A stretch of 64,000 bases of DNA, taken from Euphorbia lathyris (Eukaryota > Streptophyta > Magnoliopsida > Malpighiales > Euphorbiaceae). Below the pieces are notes generated by a model. The model saw only the letters and a program-made list of their open reading frames with translations. It searched no databases and had not been told where the DNA came from. The stretch's first letter is position 1. Each line of letters begins with the position of its first letter. A program made the translations under genes and the position numbers. Of the stretch, positions 22,079 to 33,466 are shown in pieces. Where the stretch lies: the NCBI RefSeq assembly GCF_963576675.1, contig NC_088913.1, forward strand, positions 86,427,001 to 86,491,000. The letters run 5' to 3'.

Positions 22079-23572
22079 ATGTCAGAACCATCACGAACGA
22101 CCGGCGTTACAACCATATCAACTAGTATGAACTCAAGGGGTCCACGGACTGCGAATTCGCAGCCTGCGAGTACACAACCTGTGGTGCCTAGCTCGACGAA
22201 CCCTTCGGGACAATTGAGTCCATTATTGGAAGTCCAAGTGCAAACTGAGATGGAGATGTCCAATAGCGATTTCGTCCAAATGGCAGGACAAGTCTTGGCT
22301 TCAAATATGAGCCAAGCGGCAGGGGATCGGATGATTGGTTTACTAACCGCAATCGCTGATCACAATAACGCCGTGGCGGCTGCTCCTCAACAACCTGTTG
22401 TCATCTCCACACAACCATCGACTACTGCCACCATATCTGCGCTTCCGCAGCCATCTCGAGAGCCAAATCAGATAGGTCAGAGTAGTCGCATGAACCCACA
22501 CAGCCACCCAAGCAACTACTCGTATCACGATCCTAGTATGACGATCCATCCGACCTGGCAAACATCCCAACCGACGTCGGGAATACCAGGAATCCTTCCA
22601 CTACAACACACGGAGCCTTTGGTTTGCGGGCATTCAGAGTTAATGACGTCTGGGGCGAATACGTCTGGGTAGGGGCACACTTGGAACTTTGATCCTATAA
22701 CCGGACGGCGGCTAGAACCACGACGAGAACAAATCTCAACATCAATGGGCGGGGGGATGTCACCCAGAGTTCACCAGCAGCGGATGGAGGAGATTCGGCG
22801 AATACCCCATCCTGAGTTGGAAGATCAACTACGGAACATGATGGAGCGAATGGGGTACACGCCTAGGGCGAGAGCAGAGGTGCAGAGTGATTCGCCTTTT
22901 GCTCCGTCGTTGCGGGAATTTATACCAGATCACAGGATAAAGGCGCCGGCGATACCTAAATACTATGGGGATCCAAATTCTGATCCTGAGGCTCATGTCA
23001 GGAACTACAGAGAATTAATGGATGTTGCCGGAGCGAGTGAAAGCATAATTTGCAGATTATTCTCGACCACTTTGGGCGGAGCGGCATCTGATTGGTTTCG
23101 GTCTTTACCTGCTGAATCTATTCACAACTGGAATCAATACAGTCGTGATTTCTGTGCAAAGTTCGTGGGCTGTGAAGCAGCGGATGTGACGGATAGGCAG
23201 CTGAAGGAGATCAAACAGAGGAACTATAATTCCCTAAGGGAATTTGTTATCGCATTCAACGATATTCTGGTGCGGTTGCAGAACCCGGATATCGTGAGCA
23301 TTCGCAACATCATGGCGGATGGAACCACGGATTGGAGCATGCGGGAGGAAATCATCCGCAACAAGCCGCGCACAGTGGCCGAACTCATGAAGATAGCTAA
23401 GGAATTCATGGAAGTGGACGATGTCAACAGAGAACATAGAGCTCAAACCCGGAGAGAGAGAGAGATGCTGCTAGATCCACTTCGGACAATCGGCGCCAGA
23501 CCCAGTCCAAGGGTAATTTTGTTCGCAGAAGCGATCGCTCCTTTCAAGGGGGAGGATATCAAACACCATTGA
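22079..23572 (+). pseudogene. gypsy gag (one nonsense codon, frameshift at the end)
   Basis: It begins at ATG 22079 with a serine-, proline- and glutamine-rich N terminus. TAG at 22670-22672 interrupts the frame, which then continues through the retrotransposon gag domain, seen in FSTTLGGAASDWFRSLP and NWNQYSRDFCAKFVG (about 23065-23170). Around 23510-23523 one base appears to be missing: the sequence downstream that joins naturally to pol (QGGGYQTP and onwards) is in the next frame, while this frame ends at 23572. The zinc-finger-like segment CRFHRLNGHDTNDC lies after the shift, near 23686. Confidence 0.88.
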
Positions 23573-26500
23573 ATACGACTCGCCAGGAGGTGTTACTTTG
23601 GATCGAAAAGAACCCCCTGAAGAAGGATGTGCGGTTCCCCGAGGCGAAAGGCCGAACTAGTTTGGGGCGATATCCTAACAAATATTGCAGGTTCCACAGA
23701 TTGAACGGCCATGACACGAACGATTGCTATGAACTGAAGAAGGAAATAGAAAAGCTGATTGAGAGGGGCAAGCTAAGCCAATTCGTAAGAAAAGAAACGA
23801 TTGATGAGAAAACAACGCTCCTGTATGAGGGAGAAGCAAGGCCCGAAAATAAACAAAAGAAAGGGGTGATAAACGTGATAGCTGGCGGGATCTATGAGCC
23901 GCCAACAAAAAGGGCTCACCGTGAACAGCGAAAAAGCAACACGCATAGGGGGGATGCCCTCAATTACTCATTTGCGCGAATCACGGAGCCGCATACGGAT
24001 GCCTTTGTGATTACGATGGCCGTAGAAGGATGGGACGTTAAGCGGGTCCTTATTGATACCGGCAGTTCTTGTAATGTTATTACTCGGACTGCATTCAACA
24101 AGTTGGGAATTAATGACGAGCGAGTGGAACATACATTCATGGATGTAACTGGTTTTGGGGGTCAATCATCTCAAACAAGTGGACAGGTGGTGTTGGAAGC
24201 AGAAATGGGCGATAAGAATCTAAAATGGCGAGGCGATCTAGAATTCGCAATTGTTGATCTCCCGTTGGCCTACAACATAATTCTAGGGCGTCCGTTCCTA
24301 TCGGAAACGGAGTCGCTCATCTCAATGAAGCATTTGACATTGCATTTGCCAACACACCAAGGGCGAGTCATAGTTGAAGGAGATCAACTTGTGTCTCAAC
24401 AAGCCTATACATTGTCACTTGAACCAAAGCCAGATGAAGAGGATAAAGTTGATGAGAAGTTGCCGGCAGAAGCATTAGGAGAAACAGAACTATTCGCCAT
24501 CTCAAATGACAAGAATGTACGAATAGCGGCAGGACTCCCCGAGGAAACGAAGAAAGCCATTACTGAGGTGTTGATCCAATGCGAGTCGGCATTCGCCGCT
24601 CTGAATGAAGTGCTAAAAGGAATAAGTCCAGATATAGCAACCCATCGGTTGAATGTGGACAAAGGTGCAACCCCAGTGCGACAGAAAAAGAGAGGACACG
24701 CTCCAGAGCGGCAGAAGGCGATTGAAAAAGCAGTGGCAGATTTGCTAAAATCGGATGCGATTCGAGAAGTCACGTATCCGGAGTGGCTAGCCAATGTGGT
24801 GCTAGTCAAAAAGCCAAATGGAACGTACAGAATGTGCGTCGACTTCAAAGATCTGAATAAAGCATGTCCGAAGGATATGTATCCGCTGCCTAACATTGAT
24901 ATATTAGTAGATGGAACTGCAGGATTTGAGGCTTTATCGTTCACCGATGTGAAATCCAGCTACCACTAGATACCCATGGAGAAGGCGGATGAAATCAAGA
25001 CATCATTCATAACTCATCAGGCAACTTACTGCTTCAAGGTGATGCCCTTTGGACTGAAAAATGCGGGAGCAACATATCAACGAATGATGAACAAAATATT
25101 TTCAGACAAATCGGGCGAGAACTTCTCGATCTATGTGGATGACATGATCATTAAAAGCAAGAAGATGCAGAACCACCCGAAGGACATTAAGGAAATCCTG
25201 GAAGTGCTAATCAAATATGGCCTCAAATTGAATCCAGAGAAATGCACATTTGGGGCAAGAGCGGGAAAATTCCTGGGTTTCATTGTTAGTGGCAAAGGAG
25301 TCGAGGCGAATCCCGAGAAAGTTAAAGCGGTAATGGAGATGAAGACACCGAGGAACATAAGGGAAGTACAGAGACTGAACGGGCGGCTGGTGGCATTAGG
25401 GCGATTCATATCATGCTCAGCTAGATGTCTACCTTTTTACAACGCCATCAAAAAGTCTAGGTCCTTTGAATGGACGGCGGATTGCAAAGAAGCATTCGAA
25501 GGGATAAAGCGACTGCTATGCTATCCGCCCTTAATGAGCAGGCCGGAGGATGGAGAAGATTTATTTCTTAACGTATCCGTCACCAGTATAGCGATATGCA
25601 CTGTGATGGTGCGAGAAGAAGAGGGCCAACAATATCCAGTGTACTATGTGAGCAAAGTCTTGAAGGATGCAGAACTTCGGTATTCGAAGTTGGACAAAAT
25701 GGCTCTCGCGGTGATAACCACGGCGGCTAGGCTAAAACCATACTTTCAGGCGCATACTATCATTGTGAGAACCGGAATTCCAATGCGGAAGGTACTGCAG
25801 AAGCCTGACGCATCCGGCCGATTAATGGAATGGTCAATTCGCCTGGGGGAATTCGATATTCGCTACGAGGGAAGACCAGCACTAAAGGGTCAAGTACTTG
25901 CCGATTTCGTGAATGAATTCACGTGGGATGAAGATGAACGTCCAAAGGCACAAAAAGAAGAGTGGAGCATGTTCACAGATGGGGCATTGTCCACGGATGG
26001 AGCTGGACTAGGAGTCGTCATCAAAGGTCCGGAGGTTATTCGCCTGTACTATGCGGCAAAGTTAACATTCGAAACTACCAATAATGCCGCAGAGTATGAA
26101 GCAATGATATGCGGATTGAAGCTGCTTAATGAACTTACGCCAGAAAGAGTGGTGATCTACAGCGATTCTAAAGTCATGATAAATCAGATCACAAAAAACT
26201 ATCTGGTGAAACAAGAAGATCTGGTCAAATACCATCAGGTAGTAGGCAGATTGACGCAGGAGTTAACACACAAGGGAGTCATCTGGGAAATGGTGCATGT
26301 TCCAAGAGGCCAAAACACAAAGGCTGATGAACTGGCAAAAGCAGTGGCGAGTAGAGAACCATGGAATCAAAAAGCATGCAATTTGGAGATAAGATCCGCA
26401 CCGACATTTGAAGTCGATCAGATTATGGTCATTGAAGAGCTGGAAGATGATGAAGATTGGCGGATACCCATCCGTCAATATCTGGAGCAGGGAGATTTGC

Positions 26501-27630
26501 CGGATGACAAAAGCCTAGCCAGAAAGCTAATTGGACAATAAGCGAGATACTCAATTCGAGATGGAACTTTGTATCGAAAATCATATACATGTCCATGGTT
26601 GAAATGTGTTAGCCGCAATGAAGGAGACTACGTACTGCGAGAACTCCATGAAGGAATGTGCGGCGCACATGAAGCATCCGCGGCGTTGGTAAGAAAAGTC
26701 AAGCTAATGGGATACTATTGGACAAAGGTGATGGAGGATTCCCAGAAGATGGTAGCGGAATGTCACAGCTGTCAAATCCATGCGAATGAAAAGCACGTTC
26801 CCGGAGCCGAACAAATCTCTATAATGACGGCATGGCCATTCGCAACATGGGGAATCGATATAGTGGGTCCATTCCCAGAAACGACAAAGAAAAGGAAGTA
26901 CTTGGTAGTCGCAGTTGACCACTTCAGCAAATGGGTAGAAGCGGAGGCAGTAACCGCTCAAACACCTGAACGAATGATCGAGTTCTTACGAGAGAACATT
27001 ATCATGTGATTTGGAATCCCGCAAAAGCTTATAACTGACAACGGCACCCAGTTCAACTGTGTCAAGTTCAAAGCATACTGCGAAAGCATGGGGATCAAGA
27101 ATCATTTTTCTTCCGTAAACCATCCCCAATCGAATGGTATGACAGAGGTTACCAATAGGGCCATGATTCAAGGGATCAAGAAGCGACTAGGCGATAAAAA
27201 AACAGGTTGGGCGGATGAGATACCCCATATGTTATGGGCATACAGAACTTCTGTAAAAGCAGCAACTGGCGAAACACCTTTCTCGCTGGTTTATGGAGCC
27301 GAAGCAGTCCTACCTGTTGAAATCAAGTCGCCTATAGATCGAATAATTTATTATTGCGACACACAAAATCCTATCAACATTAGAGATGCATTGGATTCTG
27401 TTGAAGAACGAAGAGAAAAAGCTTACATGCAAATGGCAGTATACCGCAATAGGGTCAAGAAATATCATGACAGAAGGGTGCGAAAAGTGATAATCAACGA
27501 GAATGACTTGGTCTTGAAAAAAGCGGATAAAATACAATCCAGAGATGGCAAAGGCAAATTAGGCGTCAACTGGATCGGACCATACAGAGTGTCCAAGAAG
27601 CTGGGACCATCAACTTTTAAAATAGAATAA
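23569..27630 (+). pseudogene. gypsy pol with dual RNase H (three nonsense codons)
   Basis: A single frame carries all domains. The zinc-knuckle variant (CRFHRLNGHDTNDC) comes first, then the aspartic protease motif LIDTGSSCNVI near 24049, reverse transcriptase with catalytic YVDDM at 25132-25146, the first RNase H, and a second RNase H of the Tat type (MFTDGALSTDGAGLGVV near 25969, with YSDSK downstream). The integrase has a zinc-binding region (H...H, CHSC near 26764), the core aspartates in GIDIVGPF and TDNGTQF, and the glutamate in MTEVTNRA. Nonsense codons: TAG 24967-24969 in reverse transcriptase, TAA 26539-26541 between RNase H and integrase, and TGA 27007-27009 in the integrase core. 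The first and third fit C-to-T changes in CAG and CGA. Between lesions the protein is well preserved. Confidence 0.93.
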
Positions 27631-27679
27631 ATGAGCGGAAAAAAGCTCCCGCGCACCTGGAATCTAGAAAATCTGCGCC

Positions 27680-27761
27680 TATATAAACGGGCCGGGTAGT
27701 TCAGGGAAATGACGAGTACTTATATAAACGGGCCGGGTAGTTCAGGGAAATGACGAGTACT
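27680..27761 (+). repeat. 41-bp tandem duplication after gypsy pol
   Basis: Two copies of a 41-bp unit starting TATATAAACGGGCCGGG lie head to tail (27680-27720 and 27721-27761) and look identical. The unit contains a TATA-like word. Confidence 0.85.
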
Positions 27762-27972
27762 CTTTTTCCTTTTATGAGTTTTTTCCCACTGGGTTTTCTG
27801 ATAAAAGGTTTTAATGAGGCTTTGATCCCACACATTTCATATACCAATGTAACAAAAAGTCTTTTCTTTTATCAATAAAGATATTCAATTGTTGCATACA
27901 GCGTCTGAGTACGGATCCTTTTTAGGACAACCACTTCAGTGTGTTATCTACAAACAAAAGGCGGGTAAATCG

Positions 27973-28150
27973 CGCAAAAACCTTATGGTTAAACTTAAAA
28001 ACACATAAATGTGTTGCCTATTAAGAAAGGCAGATGCATGATTACGCATCACTCGCAAAAACCTTATGGTTAAACTTAAAAACACATAAATGTGTTGCCT
28101 CTTAAAGAAAGGCGGATGCATGATTACGCATCACTCGCAAAACCTTATGA
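27973..28150 (+). repeat. 81/82-bp tandem repeat, two full copies and a partial third
   Basis: Units start at CGCAAAAACCTTATGG (27973, 28054) and CGCAAAACCTTATG (28136). Each contains GTGTTGCCT and GATGCATGATTACGCATCA, the latter an inverted repeat. It lies between pol and the antisense gene and does not code. Confidence 0.85.
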
Positions 28151-28431
28151 TTATATTATTTTCGAAAGAAAAATTATAAGATAAGGCATAAAATTAAGCG
28201 AATTAACGAGTACTCAAAAAATTGCAAAAAGGGTCTGGCCACCCTAGCGGAAACGAAACTAAACTACGAGGAAATACAAATATGGAGTCGGCAAAAGGCA
28301 AGGGTCACGTATGAAAACAAAGGGTAATAAGGAATAAAACAACAATCGCACGTATAGGTAAAGCGACAAGCAAAAGAAAATATATATATACGGGAAGTTT
28401 GTTACATACAACAGTCCAGATATAAATCAAA

Positions 28432-30782
28432 CTATGCTACAGCTTCCTCTCCTTCACCCCTATGGCCCTCCTCGCCTTCAGCGGCTCCCTCATCTCCTCC
28501 AGTGGGCGGATCTGCTTCAAGCGAATCCTCAACCCTCGAATCAGTAACCGCTTCAGAGGGCGGTACCTCTTGCTCAGGCTGAGAAAGGTCTTGTGGTGCC
28601 TCTTTTTCCGCGTTCTGAGTAGGGATCTCGCAGCTAATTGGAGAGTTCTGAAAACTCTGCCAATCTAAGAAGAGTACCTCATCCATATCAGCATCCTCGG
28701 CTTCCAGCTTGTCCCACTTCTCAGTTATATCCTTTTCGGGGATGGGAACCTTGGGGCGGCTAAGTACTCGATCTGGATGCCCATGCTCATAAGCGGCATG
28801 AATTCGCTCCCCATACCAATAGATGCGAGCACCATCTTCGGCTAGAATCTCCTCAGCTTTCTTCTTTTGCATCTCCAGAGCCTCCTTGGATGAATTTAGA
28901 TCATCAAGGACCTTTTGCAGCTCGTCGGACTTAACCTGGAGGGATCTGAGAGCTTCCTCCTTCTCGCTCATAACCTTCTGACAAGCGCCTTCAAGAGCCT
29001 TTACCTTCCCTTGGACATCATCATAAAGCGACTTCTGAGTCGCCAATTCAGTACCAAGGTTCTCCAACTCTTTGGCTCGTTCAGCATCCCTTTGGAGAGC
29101 GCCCTCCGCGAAATTGATAATCTGCATATAAGACGGCTCATGAATAAAAAGGGCGAATAGAAACATACGATTACTATGGACACAAGATCCTTGAAAGGGA
29201 ATGACAAGCCTCTACCCCCAAAACAACAATATACCTCTATGGCACGCTTCTCAATCCCCTCCATTGCAGTAGGAAGCGGTACTTGTTCTCGCACACGGGA
29301 AGCAGAGGGGAGCCGCCCAAGGACATTGCATATGGAAGAGACAATGTCCTTACAAGAAAAGCTCACGGCCATACCAAAGGTCCTAGTCCACCACCCGCTG
29401 ATGTCGGGAATCGGCTGCGAATGCATAAGGAGAAAGATCAGGAGAACAGCAGATAACTCATGAGGAAAAGTTAACAACATAAAAAAGGGGGGAATGGATT
29501 GAGATACCTCGTGAATTGGAGTACTGCTCTTTCCTTTGCACGGGGCGAATACGGGTGTGCCACCAACAGTGAGGGACACAGAGGTGTTTTTCTTTCTGGG
29601 ACGAGAAGACTCTGTATCCGCATTATGCTTCCGCTTCCTAGTTAAGGGAAGGTCCTCGGAAGCAGAAGCTGGACCTTGTGAAACGGAGGCCCTTACGGGA
29701 GAAGCCGCCTCAATAGAAGTAATCGCCCTTCCAGGAGAATTCGCCCCTGCAACGGAAGTGGTCCCCGCCATCCGCCTCTTCCTTCTCGCTAGGGCTTTCG
29801 CCTCCCGATCTGCAGCGAGTTGAGATAAAGGATCACCCCTGCAAAGGGTTAAAAGAAATCATCAACTTGGAAATAAAAAAATACCTTGAACAAAAACGCG
29901 ATAAGGGATATAGACAACGCGATCTCCCTCGCGGTAGGCAATCGCTACTCGGCTCCTTAGCATATGGAAGGCCTGATCATATGTCCATATGAAAGGAGGC
30001 GTACTCTTCAAGAACTTTATAACAGCGGATTCTTCCTCACTGGGGTAACCGAAGTTCAAACTCTTTACATTGGGCCGGCCCCAGCAGCGAAGGAAGTTTG
30101 GATTCCCTTCATTAAACTTGATAAAGAAGTAAGATCGGTCCCACTCGCGGATCTTGTTCAGCTTCTCGTCGAAACCATAGTAACCGCTCTGACGGATGAA
30201 AGTGAAATACCCCGCCGAACTTTTGAAATGATGAAGCTTGGAGAAAATTTTGAGCGAGAAGGGAACCTCCAGAAAATCCGCCAGAAATTTGTCCAGAGTT
30301 AAGTCGGCCCATCCGTTGGGATGCAATTGACCAGGTGCGATTCCGTAACCGCCAAGGACGGAGGCAATCTCATCCGCCAGCGGATACGTGAAACCGCAGA
30401 TAATCTGGGCGACGAAAATGGTGAAATACCCCTTTGGGTAGTCGCCCGGTCCTCTATCCTCCCCGGGAATGAGGGCTTCGAGACCTTGAAGCCAAGAATA
30501 CTGCTCCCGCAAGTCATCAATTGTCTCCTGACAAACTAGGCTTCCCGATCTGTCCTTCTTCGGTAGCAAACGAGGGGTTGGGACAGGTGGCGGAATCAAC
30601 TTTTTAGGGTCAAAACCTAAACCCTCATCGGATGTATTCGCTAGGTGGAGGAAGTCGGCGGGATGAGAATCAGACCCAGGAGAGCTGGTTGAAGCTTCAT
30701 CAACCATCTCATCGACCTCATGAGATACCTCGCGGACGTAATTTTCGTCGAACGGTGCGAAGTCGAGGTCAGGGTTCGACAT
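28432..30782 (-). pseudogene. Antisense multi-exon gene of the Tat element (putative gypsy-type transposon protein)
   Basis: It runs opposite to gag-pol. The likely exons, from GT-AG borders and open frames, are 30782-29885, 29838-29508, 29414-29235 and 29121-28432, about 700 codons in all. Exon 1 (MSNPDLDFAPFDENYVREVS) carries the globular domain that plant annotations call putative gypsy-type transposon or transposase (GYFTIFVAQIICGFTYPLAD, LHPNGWADLTLDKFLADFL). Exon 2 is basic (RKRKHNADTESSRPRKK). Exon 4 is a long coiled coil (ELENLGTELATQKSLYDD) with an acidic C terminus. Introns 2 and 3 (93 and 113 bp) join in phase. Intron 1 is only 46 bp, and the exon 1-2 phase is off by one base, so either a small deletion broke the gene here or exon 1 ends at its own stop (29862, 306 codons). 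The biochemical role of such proteins is not known. Confidence 0.72.
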
Positions 30783-31037
30783 ATTGATGAAGAAAAATGA
30801 ACAGAAGTAAAGAGTCGAGCGAGGTACAAGTTGTGGAAAGGAAAACTTACATATGAAAGACTACACAGAGAAGAATGAACGCGAAGAGGTTGATGCCGGA
30901 AAAGAAACGACGATGCCGGAAAAGAAACGATGGACAAGGAAATTCACAATTTTTGAATTTTGAATATCCAGACAAAAACGAAGAGTCCCCTATAAAAAGA
31001 CCCTAAAGGGCTCTTGCCAAACTAAGGGGGAGGCATG
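30783..31037. other. Region between the antisense gene start and the 3' LTR, with polypurine tract
   Basis: It contains an 18-bp unit with ATGCCGGAAAAGAAACGA repeated near 30892-30930 and the purine-rich segment AACTAAGGGGGAGG (about 31020-31033) next to the LTR, the likely plus-strand primer. Any promoter of the antisense gene should lie here or inside the 3' LTR; no clear minus-strand TATA box was identified. Confidence 0.55.
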
Positions 31038-31513
31038 TGATGACCCGCGAAGCCAAACCGGGCCGAATTCATTACACGGGCCCAGCCCATACTTAGACCC
31101 ATGGTCTAGGATCGGATGGGACCCGAATAGAGCCCGAATAGAGGAAGCGGGTGAAGTAAGTAACTGTCCCGAATTCCTAAATGGAGCATCAAAACTCCCA
31201 CTCAGAACAAACGATACCACGTTTGTTGCCACGAAAGCCACGAAAGGGACATGGCCTAAAAAGGAGTAACCGCCCTCGGAACGTGGCCTGGAAGGAGTAA
31301 CCGCCCTCGGCGGTTACTTAAGAACACTTATAAAAAGCCATAAGGCCAAAGGGGAGAGGTACGTTCACATTTTTCCCCGTAATGCTATTATTACCAACCT
31401 TCATACAAAGAACTGACTAGATCGTCGGAGAGTTTTTCCAGAGATCCCGTCTCCGGTTCTGTTTTGCAGGTAACTCCGGCGGAGATCATCAAATCGGATT
31501 CAGCAAGTTATCA
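31038..31513 (+). repeat. 3' LTR of the Tat element
   Basis: It is 476 bp, the same length as the 5' LTR, with about six substitutions by eye (for example near 31060, 31170, 31230 and 31437). It is followed by CCATG at 31514-31518. Confidence 0.93.
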
Positions 31514-31683
31514 CCATGAGACAGTGCTCAAAAGTGAATTATAATAAAATAAAATAAAATAAAACACTTATGTCCATCATCGCTTAGGCAACTAAAAATT
31601 GTCTAGGGACAAAAAAAAAAGGACAAATCAAAGAAAATTGGAGCGAATTTTCGATTTCAAGCGCTTAGTGGTCCAGGTGGCCT

Positions 31684-32526
31684 CAGTGGCGAATATAGGA
31701 TAGGTCGGTTGGGAGGGCCGATTTTACACGTGCATGTGTAAAAAATTTGTTTTCTTTGCTAAATCGAACTTGTTAAATTTTTTTCCGTATATATACATGT
31801 TATAGAGGGCGAGCCTTGGCGCAACGGTAAAACGTTGTTGTCGTGTGACCAGAGGTCACGGGTTCGAGTCTTAGGAGCGGCCTCTTGCCAATTAAATTGG
31901 CAAGGGAAGGCTTGCCCCCAATACACCCTTGTGGTGGGACCCCTCCCCGGACCCTCGCTCAGCGGGGACGCGTAATGCGACCGGGCCGCCCTTTTTTTTT
32001 ATATATATACATGTTATAATCTGAGTGGTCGAGAACCAATTTTTAAGTACCAATATAAAACTTTTCAATATTAAGTTACATTGTGTTTAAAATTCTTAAC
32101 ATGTAAAACAATTTTATGTCTAATAGAAAAAAAATCGGATTTAGGGGCCTTATAAAAAATTTAGAAATTTGGATTTAAGAACCTAACAGACCAAAAAATT
32201 TAGAAATTTGGATTTAAGGAAGGTCTAACAAAAAAAAATAGAAATTTGGATTTGAGGGTTTAATAGGCAAAAAAAAAATAGAATTTTATATTTAAAGAGG
32301 GCTTAATATACCAAAAAAAAATATGGAATTTTGGATTTAGAGATGACCTAATAGTATCTGGGCCAATTTTAGGGTGCTAATTTAGCACCATATGAAAAAT
32401 TTCTTGAAGACAGAGAACCGGAATCACCACAATCTTAAATTTTGTGGAGACAAGAAGGCCGAAACTACTCGTAGTCATCGTAGTTCCGACGGCCGGAGGG
32501 ACCCAAACCCCCTGTATCCGCCCTTG
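31684..32526. mobile_element. hAT-like non-autonomous element, CAGTGGCGAATACAGG family (copy 2)
   Basis: The left end CAGTGGCGAATATAGG and the right end TGTATCCGCCCTTG are imperfect inverted repeats. The flanks GGTGGCCT (31676-31683) and AGTGGCCT (32527-32534) match at 7 of 8 bases. It shares the same internal AATTTAGAAATTTGG repeats with copy 1 at 20505-20965. A SINE is inserted inside at 31805-32001. No coding capacity. Confidence 0.7.
31805..32001 (+). mobile_element. Au-type tRNA-derived SINE nested in the hAT-like element
   Basis: It begins GAGGGCGAGCCTTGGCGCAA and has the RNA polymerase III boxes A (CCTTGGCGCAACGG) and B (GGTCACGGGTTCGAGTC). The GC-rich tail part includes ACCCTTGTGGTGGG and ends in a T-run. 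It is flanked by the 17-bp duplication TATATATACATGTTATA (31788-31804 and 32002-32018). This layout is that of the widespread plant Au SINE. The perfect duplication indicates a recent insertion. Confidence 0.9.
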
Positions 32527-32534
32527 AGTGGCCT

Positions 32535-33459
32535 TAGTTTTGAACATTGTATATGATGACATACCACAACTACACATAAAGGAAGAAAAAACAAAAAGAC
32601 TACAAATAAACAAGAAACTATCAAATGTATCGTAGTATATCAATTAAAAACTTTATTTAATAAAAAAACAAAACAAATAATAAACTTATTTTTCGAATAA
32701 AAACCAGAAATTTTTTAAAAAAATCTGGGATGAAAAAGATGAGAATTTTGTGCTGGACATTGAATCAAATTTTTTGATTATGACATCCATCTTTATGGTT
32801 TTAAATGATTTTCTGAATAGATTGTTGGACGTCTGCGGAATATAAAATAAATATGTTAATAATATTTTCAGAAGAAATAAGAATTTGATTATGAAAACAT
32901 GACATGGACTCTTTAATGTGGTGTCACGTAATTGCTAGTTATGTCAAATTAAAATCTCATATGTCTTACGCCTAATTCTGTTTATGGAAAATTATATTAT
33001 GCATTCGTGCAATGAATTCCACTAATAATAAAAAAGTTATTTGTAAACAAAGATTTAATTTATTCATCATTTAAAGTTAGTGATTTTGGAATCGAATTTT
33101 AGTGACTCACGAGTTTCGAATTGAATAATCGAGAACATTAAAAAAAAGTTTAATTTATTCTAAGGTTAATTTTAAATGTGATTTTACGTTTTTACAGATC
33201 GGTATTTATGAGTTTTTTTGTTACAAAACAAATCATGTAGTTGATATTGTTAGTTATTTTAGGTTGATTTTGCTAAATTTTGCTGATAAAGACTTCAAAA
33301 TGAAAGATTTGAAGAATTAAAGTTGTTTTGTACTATGTTTATTATGAAACCAAATTTTTTATTTTTCAAAATCCTCATTTTTGGATTTTTCACTCTCTAA
33401 ACATTAACTTTCTCTTTTGAAAAAACACACAAATGATGATGTGGATATCTTAATCCAGG
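32535..33459. other. AT-rich spacer
   Basis: No gene. The part 33255-33415 (TTTGCTGATAAAGACTTCAAAATGAAAG and onwards) resembles 39845-39985 and the cores of the Mutator-like MITEs, so it is probably a degenerate member of that group. Confidence 0.5.
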
Positions 33460-33466
33460 TGAAAGA

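Larger units (their letters stand above)
21545..31513 (+). mobile_element. Ty3/gypsy LTR retrotransposon, Tat lineage, with an antisense gene, 9.97 kb
   Basis: Equal 476-bp LTRs flank gag and a pol with gypsy order: protease, reverse transcriptase, RNase H, a second RNase H, integrase. The extra RNase H between the first one and the integrase, and additional genes in antisense orientation downstream of pol, are known traits of Tat-lineage elements (relatives of Grande, RIRE2 and Retand). The two LTRs differ at only about six positions by eye, so insertion is recent. Even so, gag has a nonsense codon, there is a frameshift at the gag-pol border, and pol has three nonsense codons. The copy is not autonomous. 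Confidence 0.93.

Noticed and set aside
24405..24944. 179-codon minus-strand frame inside gypsy pol
   Set aside because: It is the shadow of the conserved reverse-transcriptase frame on the other strand.
27973..28150. CRISPR-like direct repeats
   Set aside because: Only two to three head-to-tail copies with no spacers, in a plant retroelement.
29176..29823. Two 95-codon plus-strand frames opposite the antisense gene
   Set aside because: Shadows of exons 2 and 3 of the minus-strand gene, with no domain and no place in the element's plus-strand order.
31805..31880. tRNA gene on the basis of box A and box B
   Set aside because: The sequence continues into the SINE body and tail with a 17-bp target duplication and does not form a complete tRNA.
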